A stretch of 64,000 nucleotides of DNA from an uncultured Spirochaetaceae bacterium (GTDB lineage Bacteria; Spirochaetota; Spirochaetia; Sphaerochaetales; Sphaerochaetaceae): NCBI GenBank assembly GCA_944389025.1, contig CALXKU010000007.1:1-64000 (forward strand), read 5' to 3'. Under the pieces are notes generated by a model that saw nothing but the letters and a program-made list of their open reading frames with translations, did not search any database and was not told the DNA's origin. The translations under genes were made by a program, and so were the position numbers. Below are positions 25,288-34,703 of this stretch, in pieces; the stretch's first letter is position 1; the number at the start of each line of letters is the position of its first letter.

Positions 25288-26937
25288 TCAGTTGAGATTG
25301 ATTACGCTCTTATCATAATCAGATGGAGCATCATAGCCCAGGAGATTCATAAGCGTTGCAGGAATAGATGAGATACCAAGACCCGTATTAAGCTCCTTTG
25401 AATACTCTCCACCATAGCATGGATCGTAAATGATGCACGGAACAGGATTGAGAGAATGGCTTGTCTTTGCCTTCGGCTCACCATCTGCCTTTGTCTTGAT
25501 ATTCCCGCTCTTATCATGCTCATACATATCATCGGCATTTCCATGGTCAGCTGTTACGACCATAACACCACCGGCCTTCTCAATGGCATCCCTGAGTCTT
25601 CCAATCTGGAGGTCCATAGCTTCCATGGAGCATACAACAGCCTCAAACACACCTGTGTGTCCAACCATGTCCCCGTTAGGATAGTTGAGCTTGATAAGAT
25701 CCCACTTACCGCTCTCAATCTCCTTTATGACGCGGTCCGTGATCTCAGCGCACTTCATCCATGGTCTCTGTTCGAATGGCACTATGTCGGAAGGAATCTC
25801 AACATAGTCCTCAAGCTTCTCATCGAACTTTCCACTTTTATTACCGTTGAAGAAGTAAGTAACATGTCCGAACTTCTGCGTTTCGGAGATGCTGAACTGC
25901 TTTAAGCCTGTTGCACAGAGGTACTCAGCCATGGTCCTGTCGATTGAAGGTGGTGATACCAGGTACTGATGAGGAACATGTAAATCTCCGTCATACTCCA
26001 TCATTCCAGCATACTCGACCTTCGGATGCCTCTTTCTGTCAAACTCTGTGAGATTCTCCGCCTCGAATGCCTTGGTAATCTCAAGCGCCCTGTCTCCACG
26101 GAAATTGAAGAGAATAACACTGTCATTATCCTCTATTGTTCCAACAGGCTTTCCGTTCTCCGCAATTACGAAAGGAGGAAGGTCCTGATCTATGGCACCA
26201 GTTTCTTTTCTAAGTGTGACGATGGCATCATGAGCGCTATCGAAAGTCCTGCCCTCTCCAAGAACATGAGTCTCCCAACCCTTTCTCACCATGTCCCAGT
26301 TTGCATTGTAGCGGTCCATCGTGATAACCATTCTTCCACCGCCGGAAGCGATTCTGGCATCGAAAGTACCATCCTTTGAAAGGTCCTTGAGGAACTCTTC
26401 AAAAGGATCGAAATAATCGAGAGCACTCATCTCCCCGACATCCCTACCATCCAGAAGAGCGTGCACCCTTACTTTCTTTACACCTTCCTTCTTAGCTTCC
26501 TCAATCATGTGCTTAAGATTATCTATGTGCGAGTGAACGTTTCCATCGGAAAGAAGTCCGATGAAATGAAGCGTGCTTCCATGCTCCTTAACATTCGCAA
26601 TGAGCTTCTTCCAAGTATCTCCCTTATACATCTCTCCGGAATTTATAGAGTTCGCAACAAGCTTCGCACCCTGTGCGAAAACCCTTCCGCAACCCATGGC
26701 ATTATGTCCTACCTCACTGTTTCCCATATCGGCATCGCTTGGAAGACCTACAGCAAGGCCATGTGCCTTAAGCTTTGTATACGGACATGTCGCATAAAGG
26801 GAATCGAGATTCTTTGTCATAGCCTGGGCTACAGCATCTCCGTCCTTGTATTTTCCAAAACCTACACCATCCATGATGACCAGCATTACAGGTCCCTTTC
26901 TGGATATCTTACCGTTTTTCTTCAATGGATCTACCAT
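25288..26937 (-). CDS. gpmI: 2,3-bisphosphoglycerate-independent phosphoglycerate mutase
   Basis: This 549-residue metalloenzyme interconverts 3- and 2-phosphoglycerate in glycolysis. The alkaline-phosphatase-type core has Asp23 (IMDGVG), nucleophile Ser74 (ADMGNSEVGHNAMG), LLSDGNVHSH, DGRDV, and the C-terminal metal site TADHGNAD with later TSHSLNPVP. AGGAGA precedes the ATG. It is followed downstream by a good terminator. Confidence 0.96.
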   Translation of the reverse strand: MVDPLKKNGKISRKGPVMLVIMDGVGFGKYKDGDAVAQAMTKNLDSLYATCPYTKLKAHGLAVGLPSDADMGNSEVGHNAMGCGRVFAQGAKLVANSINSGEMYKGDTWKKLIANVKEHGSTLHFIGLLSDGNVHSHIDNLKHMIEEAKKEGVKKVRVHALLDGRDVGEMSALDYFDPFEEFLKDLSKDGTFDARIASGGGRMVITMDRYNANWDMVRKGWETHVLGEGRTFDSAHDAIVTLRKETGAIDQDLPPFVIAENGKPVGTIEDNDSVILFNFRGDRALEITKAFEAENLTEFDRKRHPKVEYAGMMEYDGDLHVPHQYLVSPPSIDRTMAEYLCATGLKQFSISETQKFGHVTYFFNGNKSGKFDEKLEDYVEIPSDIVPFEQRPWMKCAEITDRVIKEIESGKWDLIKLNYPNGDMVGHTGVFEAVVCSMEAMDLQIGRLRDAIEKAGGVMVVTADHGNADDMYEHDKSGNIKTKADGEPKAKTSHSLNPVPCIIYDPCYGGEYSKELNTGLGISSIPATLMNLLGYDAPSDYDKSVINLN

Positions 26938-26964
26938 CTTGTTCTCCTATATCGTTAAATATAC

Positions 26965-28713
26965 CTATTTCTTTGCAATAGGTGAAGTAGCATTAATAAG
27001 GTATTGGACACTCTGGCTGTCAACCTTATCTTTGAGGGTGTCATAAATCCTCTTATGATAGCTGTTAATCTGATCTATCTCCTCATCACTGAGTAAAGAG
27101 GAATCTATGAGTGCTTTCTCATACGGCACCAGAGTTAGGACCTCGAAGGAATAGAACTTGCCGAACTCCGTGGTCTCATCATCCCTGACCATCAGAAGAT
27201 TCTCAATTCTTATACCATGTCGACCTTCCTTATAAACTCCTGGTTCATCGGAGAGCACCATGCCTGGTAAAAGTGGAACATCTATAAGATGGGAGGATAT
27301 CTTCATCGGTCCTTCATGAACATTGAGATGACAGCCGACTCCATGGCCTGTGCCATGAAAGAAACTCTCCCCACTCTGCCATAAGAACTGCTTTGCAAGC
27401 ACATCAAGGTGAACCCCGCAAGTACCCTTTATGAAACGCTGTCTGGAGAGTGCCAGATGTCCTTTCAGAACAAGTGTGTAATCTTTTCTCTCCTCATCGC
27501 TTGCTTCTCCGAAAAGAAGGGTGCGCGTTATATCCGTCATACCGTATTCGAACTGGCTGCCAGTATCCAGAACGAGAAGTCCGTTCCCACTTACCTCAAG
27601 ATTGCTCTCTTTAGTAGCACTGTAATGACACATCGCACCATGCTCTGAAAAGCCTGAGATAGGGACGAAAGAGGGACCAAGATAATCCTCTCTTCTCTCC
27701 CTTTCCTTCTCAAGGGCTGAAGATATTGCTATCTCATCGCTCTTTTTAGTTCTATCAAGTTTTGCAAGGAAGTTAACATATGCGATCGCATCCTCGACAT
27801 GGCTTCTTCGCATACCTTCCCTTTCCGTTTCATTCTTAACAGCCTTAAGATCCGTTGTTATGTCCCGACCAGAAATGTCATCATCATCAAAACAGCTTAT
27901 GAATGAAGCGCTTGTCTTATCGGGATTGTAGTACCCTATTCCATCTGTAAGATCTTTAAGCTCGTAAGCCTTATCATACTCCCGGATCTCAAACGGATAA
28001 CCAGAAGCACTTTCGAAACGAGATTTCTGTGTGAAAAGGATAGCTTTATCAAGAGAGATGAACATGAAAGCGTAGAATACAGGATTGTAGGGGATATCAT
28101 CAGCTCTCAAGTTAGTAAGCCATGCGATGTCATCCAATCCTGAAATGAAAGTCCAAAATGCACCTTTATCTCTAAGATTCTTCCTGACACGCTCAATTTT
28201 CTCCTCTGAGCTGAGGCCCGCATATTCTGCCCTCATCTTGCAAACCATAGACTCAGGGATTGCCGGCCTTTCCTTCCAGAGGGAAGAAAGAATTCCAGAT
28301 GTTGGAACAAGCTCAATACCTTTCCTTTCAAGCTTCTTCTTCAGATTTTTAAATCGGGTTATTGAAATCTCGCTTTCCTCAACCCCAAGTCTCGCACCTT
28401 TTGCTAAATTGCCTGAAAGCCATGTATCCAGATCAGGATCCTCGGTATCAAGCCTCATCATTTCAAATTCGGTTCCGCTTATTTCCTTCTCTGCCTGGAT
28501 GAAATATCTGCTATCAACCCAGAGGATGGCCTTATCCATTGTGACAACTATCTCACCGGCACTACCTGTGAAACCGGAAAGAAAAGCCCTTGTCCTCCAA
28601 TGAGGTGCGACATATTCACTCTGATGGGCATCGGAACCTGTTACATAATATGCATCAAGATTATTTTCCCTTAGCTTTTCCCTTAATTTTCCTATCTTCT
28701 CTCCTACAGTCAT
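26965..28713 (-). CDS. Xaa-Pro aminopeptidase (aminopeptidase P, M24 family)
   Basis: This 582-residue cytosolic peptidase has three domains: creatinase-like N-terminal (about 5-140), second domain (about 150-300) and M24 catalytic domain (about 310-530). Metal ligands are visible in VLDTGSQFEYG, GMTDITRT, HGTGHGVG, LSDEPGVY and GIRIENLL. It removes N-terminal residues before proline. The ATG at 28713 has GGGAGAGAG upstream and lies inside the 3' end of lgt, overlapping it by 53 bases. Confidence 0.92.
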   Translation of the reverse strand: MTVGEKIGKLREKLRENNLDAYYVTGSDAHQSEYVAPHWRTRAFLSGFTGSAGEIVVTMDKAILWVDSRYFIQAEKEISGTEFEMMRLDTEDPDLDTWLSGNLAKGARLGVEESEISITRFKNLKKKLERKGIELVPTSGILSSLWKERPAIPESMVCKMRAEYAGLSSEEKIERVRKNLRDKGAFWTFISGLDDIAWLTNLRADDIPYNPVFYAFMFISLDKAILFTQKSRFESASGYPFEIREYDKAYELKDLTDGIGYYNPDKTSASFISCFDDDDISGRDITTDLKAVKNETEREGMRRSHVEDAIAYVNFLAKLDRTKKSDEIAISSALEKERERREDYLGPSFVPISGFSEHGAMCHYSATKESNLEVSGNGLLVLDTGSQFEYGMTDITRTLLFGEASDEERKDYTLVLKGHLALSRQRFIKGTCGVHLDVLAKQFLWQSGESFFHGTGHGVGCHLNVHEGPMKISSHLIDVPLLPGMVLSDEPGVYKEGRHGIRIENLLMVRDDETTEFGKFYSFEVLTLVPYEKALIDSSLLSDEEIDQINSYHKRIYDTLKDKVDSQSVQYLINATSPIAKK

Positions 28714-29665
28714 ATCTCTCTCCCTTTATATTTACAAATACCAGCAATAAAATGGCTGAAAGTATCATAAGAGCACAAAAAATCTGCCCCTTGCTTATAT
28801 TCAGAACTGATGTGAAAAGAGCTATGTTATCGCTTCCCTTTCCAAGTGATATTACATAACCTATATTTGAATCCGGCTCTCTGAAGTACTCTATTACGAA
28901 TCTGAAGAGCCCATAAAATAAGAGATATAGGGAAAAAAGTGTTCCGTGCTTTAAATGTTTTTTTATTTTCAATGGCCTGAAAATGAAGAAAAGTATCAAA
29001 AATAACACTATTCCTTCAAAAAAAGCCTCAAAAAGCTGTGTCGGATACCGCGGAAGGTTCACATAATCCCCAATAGAATAGCTAATACCAACCTTGTCTG
29101 CCGTATCCCTTACCCAGCCGATTGCCGTGGAGAATTTCTCAGCGTTTGGAAATATCATTCCGACAGGTGATGTTGTCACCCTTCCGTAAAGCTCACCGTT
29201 TATGAAGTTTCCAAGACGGCCGAACGTATAACCAAGCGGAAGACCTGCAATTATTATGTCGGTAACCTCGAGAATGCTTCGCTTATGCCTTCTAGTATAA
29301 ATAAGACCGCCAATAAAACAGCCTACGACTCCCCCATGATAACTCATACCCGGTAGTCCGACGAAATGTCCGTTCTGGAATGGCCAGAACATCGCCCATG
29401 GATGCGTAAGATAATAAGTAGTATCGCTATAGAACAGGCAGCTGAAAACCCTGGCTCCTATTATGAGCCCGAGTATTGCGGAAAAGAAGAGAGACTGGCT
29501 TTCATCCGCACTCATTTCAATTATCCCATCATGTCTTACCTGGTATCTGAAAAGAACATATGTGATTACGAATGCGACTATGTACATCAGAGCATACCAG
29601 CGAATTGGAAGAAAGGAGAACACATATGGGTCAATCCATGACGGAAAATTCAGAAAAAGTGCCAT
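28661..29665 (-). CDS. lgt: prolipoprotein diacylglyceryl transferase
   Basis: This 334-residue inner-membrane enzyme with about seven helices transfers diacylglycerol to the lipobox cysteine. The signature GRLGNFINGELYGR (about 150-163) and the conserved SYHGGVVGC are present. A charged C-terminal tail (ERYDCRREDRKIKGKAKGK) extends 53 bases into the next gene. The ATG is 6 bases after a near-consensus promoter, so the message is leaderless. Confidence 0.95.
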   Translation of the reverse strand: MALFLNFPSWIDPYVFSFLPIRWYALMYIVAFVITYVLFRYQVRHDGIIEMSADESQSLFFSAILGLIIGARVFSCLFYSDTTYYLTHPWAMFWPFQNGHFVGLPGMSYHGGVVGCFIGGLIYTRRHKRSILEVTDIIIAGLPLGYTFGRLGNFINGELYGRVTTSPVGMIFPNAEKFSTAIGWVRDTADKVGISYSIGDYVNLPRYPTQLFEAFFEGIVLFLILFFIFRPLKIKKHLKHGTLFSLYLLFYGLFRFVIEYFREPDSNIGYVISLGKGSDNIALFTSVLNISKGQIFCALMILSAILLLVFVNIKGERYDCRREDRKIKGKAKGK

Positions 29666-29671
29666 AAACTG

Positions 29672-29700
29672 AGTATAGGTTCATCATAATCAATCGTCAA
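29672..29700 (-). promoter_or_regulatory. lgt promoter (TTGACG-N17-TATACT), leaderless start
   Basis: Minus-strand TTGACG (29695-29700) and TATACT (29672-29677) are exactly 17 bases apart and the lgt ATG at 29665 starts 6 bases after the -10. This is the clearest leaderless example in the window. Confidence 0.8.
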
Positions 29701-29742
29701 TTCTACAAAATTAATCGATTTTGATTTATCATACAGGTGGAT

Positions 29743-31164
29743 ATGAAAAGAATTGTTATCACTCTCCTGATGATAGTTGCTGTAATACAGACCATTTTCT
29801 CAGGAGGTACGAGAGAGACGCAGAAAGTTGAAGCGGCCCTTAATCAGCCTGATGTGATGGATGAACGCAGTATAAGTGAGATTCTTTACTCTCTTTCCAA
29901 CATCTATGCGCTTCTAGACAGGTATTACCTTTACGAAATTGACAATGAGGAGATGGCTGAAAACCTTATTTCAGCAATGATAGCATCCCTTGGAGATAAA
30001 TACTCATATTACGTCAAGGCGGAAGATATGAGTGAATACGAGGAGCAGTATACCGGAGAGTATGTGGGTATCGGGACATATGTGGCAAAAATGAATCCCA
30101 TATATGCTGAGTATGATGATCCTCTTTCATGGATGCTCCAGATTGTAAGCCCATTCCCTGGAGGTCCTGCTGACAGGGCAGGACTCAGGGCAAATGACCT
30201 TATAAGCAGGATAAATGATGAAAGCATGTTCTCATTAAATGCGACAGAGGCATCGAGAATGCTTAGAGGAAAAGAAGGGGAGCCTCTTACACTAACCGTA
30301 TTCAGGGATGGAAATGAGTTTGAAGTAACTCTTATTCCGGAACATGTAATAACCCCTAACCTCTCATACAGCATATTGTATGATGATGTCGGTTACCTTC
30401 ACATTTATACATTCAATGAAAGCAGTGCAAAAAGTGTTGAAGATGCCCTTAACAGCATGATAAAAGACGGCATAGCAAGCCTCATAATAGATCTCAGAAA
30501 TAACGGTGGCGGTACCGTGGATACAAGTGAGATAATCTCCGACATGTTCTTAAGCGACGGGGTCATAATCAATGTCCATTTCAAGGATGGAAGTGGAATT
30601 GAGGATACCACATACTATGCTGACAGGAATACCATGATAGACGATGAGGTTCCTATTGTCATACTTGTAAACGGTGGAACAGCAAGTGCAAGTGAGATAA
30701 TGACAGCAGCCCTCAAGGATAACGGACGAGCCACTGTGATAGGTAGTCAGACATTCGGAAAGGGCATAATACAGAGTGTGATTCCATATAACGGAGGTTT
30801 CATATGCTTTACGGATGCCAATTATTTCACCCCTGGCGGAGATAACATACATGAGATTGGCATAACACCTGATATCATAATAAATGAAAAGGAATACAGC
30901 GAGGAAGAGCTTAAGAGTTACGAGAATTTCCTCTCCGGGGACAGCATAGAGACATTCATTGAGAGTAATCCTGATTACAGCATAGAGAACATAGAAAGAT
31001 TCGCAGATGAGAACTCAAATAGCGGTGTTCCACGAGATCTCCTCATCCTACTGATAAGAAATGAATACTATTACCGCATGGATTATGATGAGCGCCCAGC
31101 GGTTCTGGTTGACTACGATGATGTGCTCATTGAAGCACTCAGGTTCCTTGGAAAAGAGATATGA
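29743..31164 (+). CDS. carboxy-terminal processing protease (S41 family, PDZ domain)
   Basis: This 473-residue exported protease has a signal peptide (residues 1-20, ending FSGGTRE), a PDZ domain (about 100-195) and an S41 domain with catalytic Ser315 (GGTASASEI) and Lys340 (TFGKG), 25 residues apart as in Tsp/CtpA. It trims C-termini of envelope proteins in the periplasm. ATG 29743 follows AGGTGG closely; a GTG at 29737 is a less likely start. The last bases overlap rsmE (ATGA). Confidence 0.92.
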   Translation: MKRIVITLLMIVAVIQTIFSGGTRETQKVEAALNQPDVMDERSISEILYSLSNIYALLDRYYLYEIDNEEMAENLISAMIASLGDKYSYYVKAEDMSEYEEQYTGEYVGIGTYVAKMNPIYAEYDDPLSWMLQIVSPFPGGPADRAGLRANDLISRINDESMFSLNATEASRMLRGKEGEPLTLTVFRDGNEFEVTLIPEHVITPNLSYSILYDDVGYLHIYTFNESSAKSVEDALNSMIKDGIASLIIDLRNNGGGTVDTSEIISDMFLSDGVIINVHFKDGSGIEDTTYYADRNTMIDDEVPIVILVNGGTASASEIMTAALKDNGRATVIGSQTFGKGIIQSVIPYNGGFICFTDANYFTPGGDNIHEIGITPDIIINEKEYSEEELKSYENFLSGDSIETFIESNPDYSIENIERFADENSNSGVPRDLLILLIRNEYYYRMDYDERPAVLVDYDDVLIEALRFLGKEI

Positions 31165-31895
31165 GAATTCTTCTTATCAGGAAAGAAAAGATAGAAGGCG
31201 GAGAATATGAGCTTTCTAAGAAAGAGAAAAACTATCTTAAGAATGTGCTCAGGCTCAAAGAAGACGATGCTTTCAAAGCAAAAGATGAGAGCGAAAAATT
31301 ATACGATGCGGTTTTAAAAGATGATCACCTTATACTTAGCGAGAGCGAGGAAAGCGCACCATATCTGGATGTGATGCCATCATTTAACGGACACTTTCAG
31401 AGAATACATCTTTACCAGGCAATACTGAAAGGAAAGAAGAACGAACGCGTGGTGAGAGACAGCCAGGAAGCGGGAATAGAACGCCTTACATTCATTTCCA
31501 CAGAGTTCACATCAACTGATTTCATAAAAGATCATGATAGAGAGCGTCTTGATGCCATAAGAAGGGAAGCGGTTCAACAGTCTGGTGCGAAAGTAATGGA
31601 GATATCCGATACTCTGGATTTTTCATATGCAATAAAAAGCGCTGAAGGAATAATACTGATTCTTCATCAGAGTCCCAGGGGCAATACAAAGAATATAAAA
31701 GAAGCTCTGGCAAATGCTGATAAAGACGATGTGATTTCTGTTTTCATAGGATCTGAAGGGGGGTTTTCAGACCGCGAATGCGATGAAGCTGAGAATAACG
31801 GTGCCATTCCAGTTCTGCTGAAGACGAACATACTTAGAGCGGAAAACGCATCAATTTATACCATATCCGCTATTCAGACGCTCTTAAATGAATGA
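31161..31895 (+). CDS. rsmE: 16S rRNA (uracil1498-N3)-methyltransferase RsmE
   Basis: This 244-residue SPOUT methyltransferase has an N-terminal PUA-like part and a C-terminal trefoil-knot domain with VFIGSEGGFSDRECDEAENNG and LLKTNILRAENA. It methylates U1498 of 16S rRNA. It is translationally coupled to the Ctp protease (4-base overlap). Confidence 0.94.
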   Translation: MRILLIRKEKIEGGEYELSKKEKNYLKNVLRLKEDDAFKAKDESEKLYDAVLKDDHLILSESEESAPYLDVMPSFNGHFQRIHLYQAILKGKKNERVVRDSQEAGIERLTFISTEFTSTDFIKDHDRERLDAIRREAVQQSGAKVMEISDTLDFSYAIKSAEGIILILHQSPRGNTKNIKEALANADKDDVISVFIGSEGGFSDRECDEAENNGAIPVLLKTNILRAENASIYTISAIQTLLNE

Positions 31896-32352
31896 AGAAA
31901 AGGAATTAAATGAAAAAAACATGTATATATAACGTACTAATACTGTTAGTATTTTAACAAACACTATATATAGCGTATTACTTTTTATTGTAGATATTCA
32001 TTAAGTATAAGAAATATTAGGAATTAGCAAAAAATCATACAATTGTCTATTATTGTGGAAAACATGTGAAAAACTTGCTTTTAGAGGAGGTTTTTCACTT
32101 ATAAATAACGATGCGATTATTATATGAATCTTATTAAAAAATAGTTATGTATTTACAATATATTTTATTATGTTATAAACAATTAACAATTATAACTTTT
32201 ACGTACTTTCAGAACACTTAATTCTATCTTTTCCTCTGTTTTCACATATTTTCCACACCCCTGTGGAAAACCTGTGGAAAACTTGAAAAAAAACCATATA
32301 TGGTGGTTCTATTTTTCTTCATGAAAACTGATAAAGCTGGTATAATTTTCTT
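31896..32352. other. AT-rich intergenic region with four exact DnaA-box-like sites
   Basis: This 457-bp gene-free stretch holds TGTGGAAAA or its complement at 32054-32062, 32249-32257, 32262-32270 and 32273-32281. The last three are within 33 bases. To the left lies very AT-rich sequence (about 31900-32245) suited to unwinding. The same 9-mer recurs beside dnaA at 43.4-43.5 kb. This may be a second origin element, an origin half, or a DnaA-titrating site. A small palindrome ACCATATATGGT lies at about 32293-32304. Confidence 0.6.
32341..32346 (+). promoter_or_regulatory. -10 element of the PfkB-family kinase gene, leaderless start
   Basis: TATAAT preceded by TGG (extended -10) ends 6 bases before the ATG at 32353; no ribosome site is present. 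Confidence 0.6.
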
Positions 32353-33351
32353 ATGGCCGTATATGGAATAGGAAACCCTTTAATAGACCTTTTATGCTTC
32401 GTAAAAGATGAGGACATAAGCGCACTCTCTCTTCATAAGGGATCGATGAATCTCATAGATGAGGACAAGAGGAAGGAAATTGTCGAATACATAAGAAAAA
32501 AAGAAATAATATACTCTTGCGGTGGATCCTGCCCTAATACGATGGTCACTCTTAAAAGTCTTGGAATAGATACGACTCTTGCAGGAGGAATAGGTTTTGA
32601 CGAGCTTGGAGATATGTACAAGACTAGGCTTAACGAGCTTGGTGTTAAGGACGAGCTTATAAAGAATGCCTCCCCTACAGGAACATCTATCATACTTGTA
32701 TCTGAAGACAGGGAAAGAACGATGTGTACTTATCTTGGAGCTAACAGGAACTTCTCGGACGATGATGTGAACCTGAATAGCGCGAAAGAAGCGGACATAT
32801 TCTATTTCACAGGTTACATGTGGGATACTGAAAGTCAGCAGAAAGCTATAAGAAAAGTGCTCGAAAAAAAGAAAGAGTACGGATTCAAGGTTGCGTTCGA
32901 CATAGCCGATCCATTCGCAGTCGGACGTTACAGACAGACGTTTTTGAACATATTAAAAGATTATGCGGACATAGTATTTGCAAACAGCGAGGAAGCACGC
33001 TCGCTTATAGATAACTACGATGCGTATGAATGTGCAAGAAGCATTGGAAAGATATGTCCCGTGGCAGTTGTTAAAAACGGTAAGAAAGGGTCATACATAT
33101 CCGAAAAAGGTAAAATGTATGAGATACCGATTTATGGCTCTTCAAAACCAGTAGATACGACCGGTGCCGGTGATACATATGCCGCAGGATTCCTTTATGG
33201 ACAGGAAAAAGGATATTCAATTGAGGATTCGGGAAAAATAGCTTCAATTCTTGCCGGAGAGATAATAAGCCAGACAGGGGCACAGTTCAGTAGGGATAAG
33301 AGCACGGAACTGAAGGAATATCTTGAGAATAATTTTCCATCAAATTATTGA
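32353..33351 (+). CDS. PfkB-family carbohydrate/nucleoside kinase (adenosine kinase-like)
   Basis: This 332-residue ribokinase-fold enzyme has the N-terminal GNPLIDLL, CGGSCPNTMVTLKSLG, and the C-terminal anion hole PVDTTGAGDTYAAGFLYG with catalytic Asp. Residue patterns near the start resemble adenosine kinase-like members rather than ribokinase or fructokinase, but the substrate cannot be fixed. The stop codon at 33349 overlaps a Fur-type operator for the next gene. Confidence 0.85.
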   Translation: MAVYGIGNPLIDLLCFVKDEDISALSLHKGSMNLIDEDKRKEIVEYIRKKEIIYSCGGSCPNTMVTLKSLGIDTTLAGGIGFDELGDMYKTRLNELGVKDELIKNASPTGTSIILVSEDRERTMCTYLGANRNFSDDDVNLNSAKEADIFYFTGYMWDTESQQKAIRKVLEKKKEYGFKVAFDIADPFAVGRYRQTFLNILKDYADIVFANSEEARSLIDNYDAYECARSIGKICPVAVVKNGKKGSYISEKGKMYEIPIYGSSKPVDTTGAGDTYAAGFLYGQEKGYSIEDSGKIASILAGEIISQTGAQFSRDKSTELKEYLENNFPSNY

Positions 33352-33395
33352 CAATTATTATCAATAAGATTATATTATTGATAATTAATATTAAT
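33349..33395 (+). promoter_or_regulatory. Fur/PerR-type operators upstream of perR-rbr
   Basis: TGACAATTATTATCA at 33349-33363 matches the 7-1-7 Fur/PerR box at 14 of 15 positions. TGATAATTAATATTA at 33379-33393 matches at 13 of 15. A perfect 10-bp inverted repeat TTATCAATAA-N7-TTATTGATAA (33358-33384) bridges them. The layout predicts autoregulation of the perR-rubrerythrin operon. Confidence 0.75.
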
Positions 33396-33399
33396 AAAT

Positions 33400-33795
33400 A
33401 TGAAACAGATTAGACAGACTCTACAGAAAGAAGTTACATACAATGCAATAATGAACATGATGGGACATCCTACTGCAGAAGAAGTCTATAAGGCTGTACA
33501 TGAGATATCACCACATATTTCAAAGGCGACAGTATACAGGAATCTCTCGGCTTTAGAGGATAAGGGAGTAATAAGGAGAATTCCAAAACTTGGTACCGGT
33601 TCTGATAGATACGACAAGAACATGGTTCCTCATTTTCACGCAAAATGCAAATTATGTGGTAAGATATTTGATGTGATGCTCCCACTTGATGGAGTATTGG
33701 AAAAAGCGAAAGTGATGGATGATGAGAACTTCAATCTCATCTCCTATCAGCTAATATTGGAAGGTACCTGCTCTGAATGCAGGTTAAAGGAGTAA
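33400..33795 (+). CDS. perR: Fur-family peroxide regulator, PerR-like
   Basis: This 131-residue protein has a winged helix ([30 protein letters not shown]), a metal-sensing dimerisation domain ([15 protein letters not shown]) and a second CxxC (CSECRLKE) that together bind structural zinc. Its pairing with rubrerythrin 2 bases downstream favours PerR over Fur. It should repress this operon by the boxes at 33349-33393 and release it on peroxide. Confidence 0.85.
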   Translation: MKQIRQTLQKEVTYNAIMNMMGHPTAEEVYKAVHEISPHISKATVYRNLSALEDKGVIRRIPKLGTGSDRYDKNMVPHFHAKCKLCGKIFDVMLPLDGVLEKAKVMDDENFNLISYQLILEGTCSECRLKE

Positions 33796-33797
33796 AA

Positions 33798-34340
33798 ATG
33801 GAACTAAAGGGATCAAAGACTGAAAAGAATCTTCAGACCGCGTTTGCTGGTGAGAGCCAGGCTAGAAACAAGTACACCTACTTCGCCTCAAAGGCAAAGA
33901 AGGAAGGTTATGAGCAGATTGCTGCTATCTTCTTAGAGACAGCAGACAACGAAAAGGAGCATGCTAAGCTCTGGTTCAAGCTTCTTCAGGAAGGTGGAGA
34001 TATCGCAACAACAGCAGAGAACCTCAAGGAAGCTGCAGCTGGCGAGAACTATGAATGGACAGATATGTATGCAACTTTCGCAAAGGAAGCTGAGGAAGAA
34101 GGATTCACAAAGATCGCAGCACTCTTCAAGGGAGTTGCAAAGATTGAGAAAGAGCATGAGGAAAGATATCTCGCACTCCTTAAGAATGTCGAGGGCGGAC
34201 TCGTATTCAGCAGGGACGGAGAGATGATCTGGAAGTGCAGAAACTGCGGACACATCCATGTAGGAAAGGCAGCTCCTGGAGTATGCCCAGTATGTGCTCA
34301 TCCTCAGGCATATTTTGAGCTCGTAGGCAAGAACTACTAA
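33798..34340 (+). CDS. rbr: rubrerythrin
   Basis: This 180-residue peroxide-reducing protein has a di-iron ferritin-like domain (residues 1-140, with ExxH ligand sets in [26 protein letters not shown] and [11 protein letters not shown]). A C-terminal rubredoxin domain follows ([10 protein letters not shown] and [13 protein letters not shown]). AAAGGAGT precedes ATG 33798. It protects anaerobes from H2O2 and is co-transcribed with perR. Confidence 0.95.
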   Translation: MELKGSKTEKNLQTAFAGESQARNKYTYFASKAKKEGYEQIAAIFLETADNEKEHAKLWFKLLQEGGDIATTAENLKEAAAGENYEWTDMYATFAKEAEEEGFTKIAALFKGVAKIEKEHEERYLALLKNVEGGLVFSRDGEMIWKCRNCGHIHVGKAAPGVCPVCAHPQAYFELVGKNY

Positions 34341-34364
34341 TAGATCTCAAAGAAAAATTTAAAG

Positions 34365-34392
34365 TCTTCCCAATCCAATGGGAAGATTTTTT
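34365..34392 (+). terminator. terminator of the perR-rbr operon
   Basis: TCTTCCCA/TGGGAAGA stem of 8 bp, 6-base loop, then six T. Confidence 0.85.
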
Positions 34393-34703
34393 ATTTCATT
34401 AGCTTTTAAAGGGTACCTTCAGAAAACATGCTAGGCTTAGACTGCATTCGCAATTCTTCCTAATTCTCCCTACAGGGCAAGATGATCTTCGTACAGAAAA
34501 ACATGCTTCCAGACGATATGACTGTTCTGCTGACCATCTCTTTGCAGATATCAGACAAGAAAGAAAAAGAATCTTACTATTAGAGGAAATTATAATTTTC
34601 TAATAATTTAATTGTCATAAAAAAATCTTTAATGTAGAATAACAATAATTAATTTTGGTTAAATTGATTTTTGTAAAATTAATTATTGTAAATTGAGGGT
34701 CAT
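34393..34703. other. 311-bp AT-rich gap without a gene
   Basis: No open frame, RNA or repeat is supported. One plus-strand frame at about 34460-34600 stays open for about 45 codons and could be a gene remnant, but it has no recognisable content. The last 140 bases are very AT-rich. Confidence 0.4.

Noticed and set aside
31896-32352. CRISPR-like or tandem repeat reading of the TGTGGAAAA copies
   Set aside because: The copies are in both orientations and irregularly spaced, as DnaA boxes are, with no constant spacers.
34460-34600. Possible remnant of a coding gene
   Set aside because: About 45 open codons with no recognisable similarity; open frames of this length are expected by chance.
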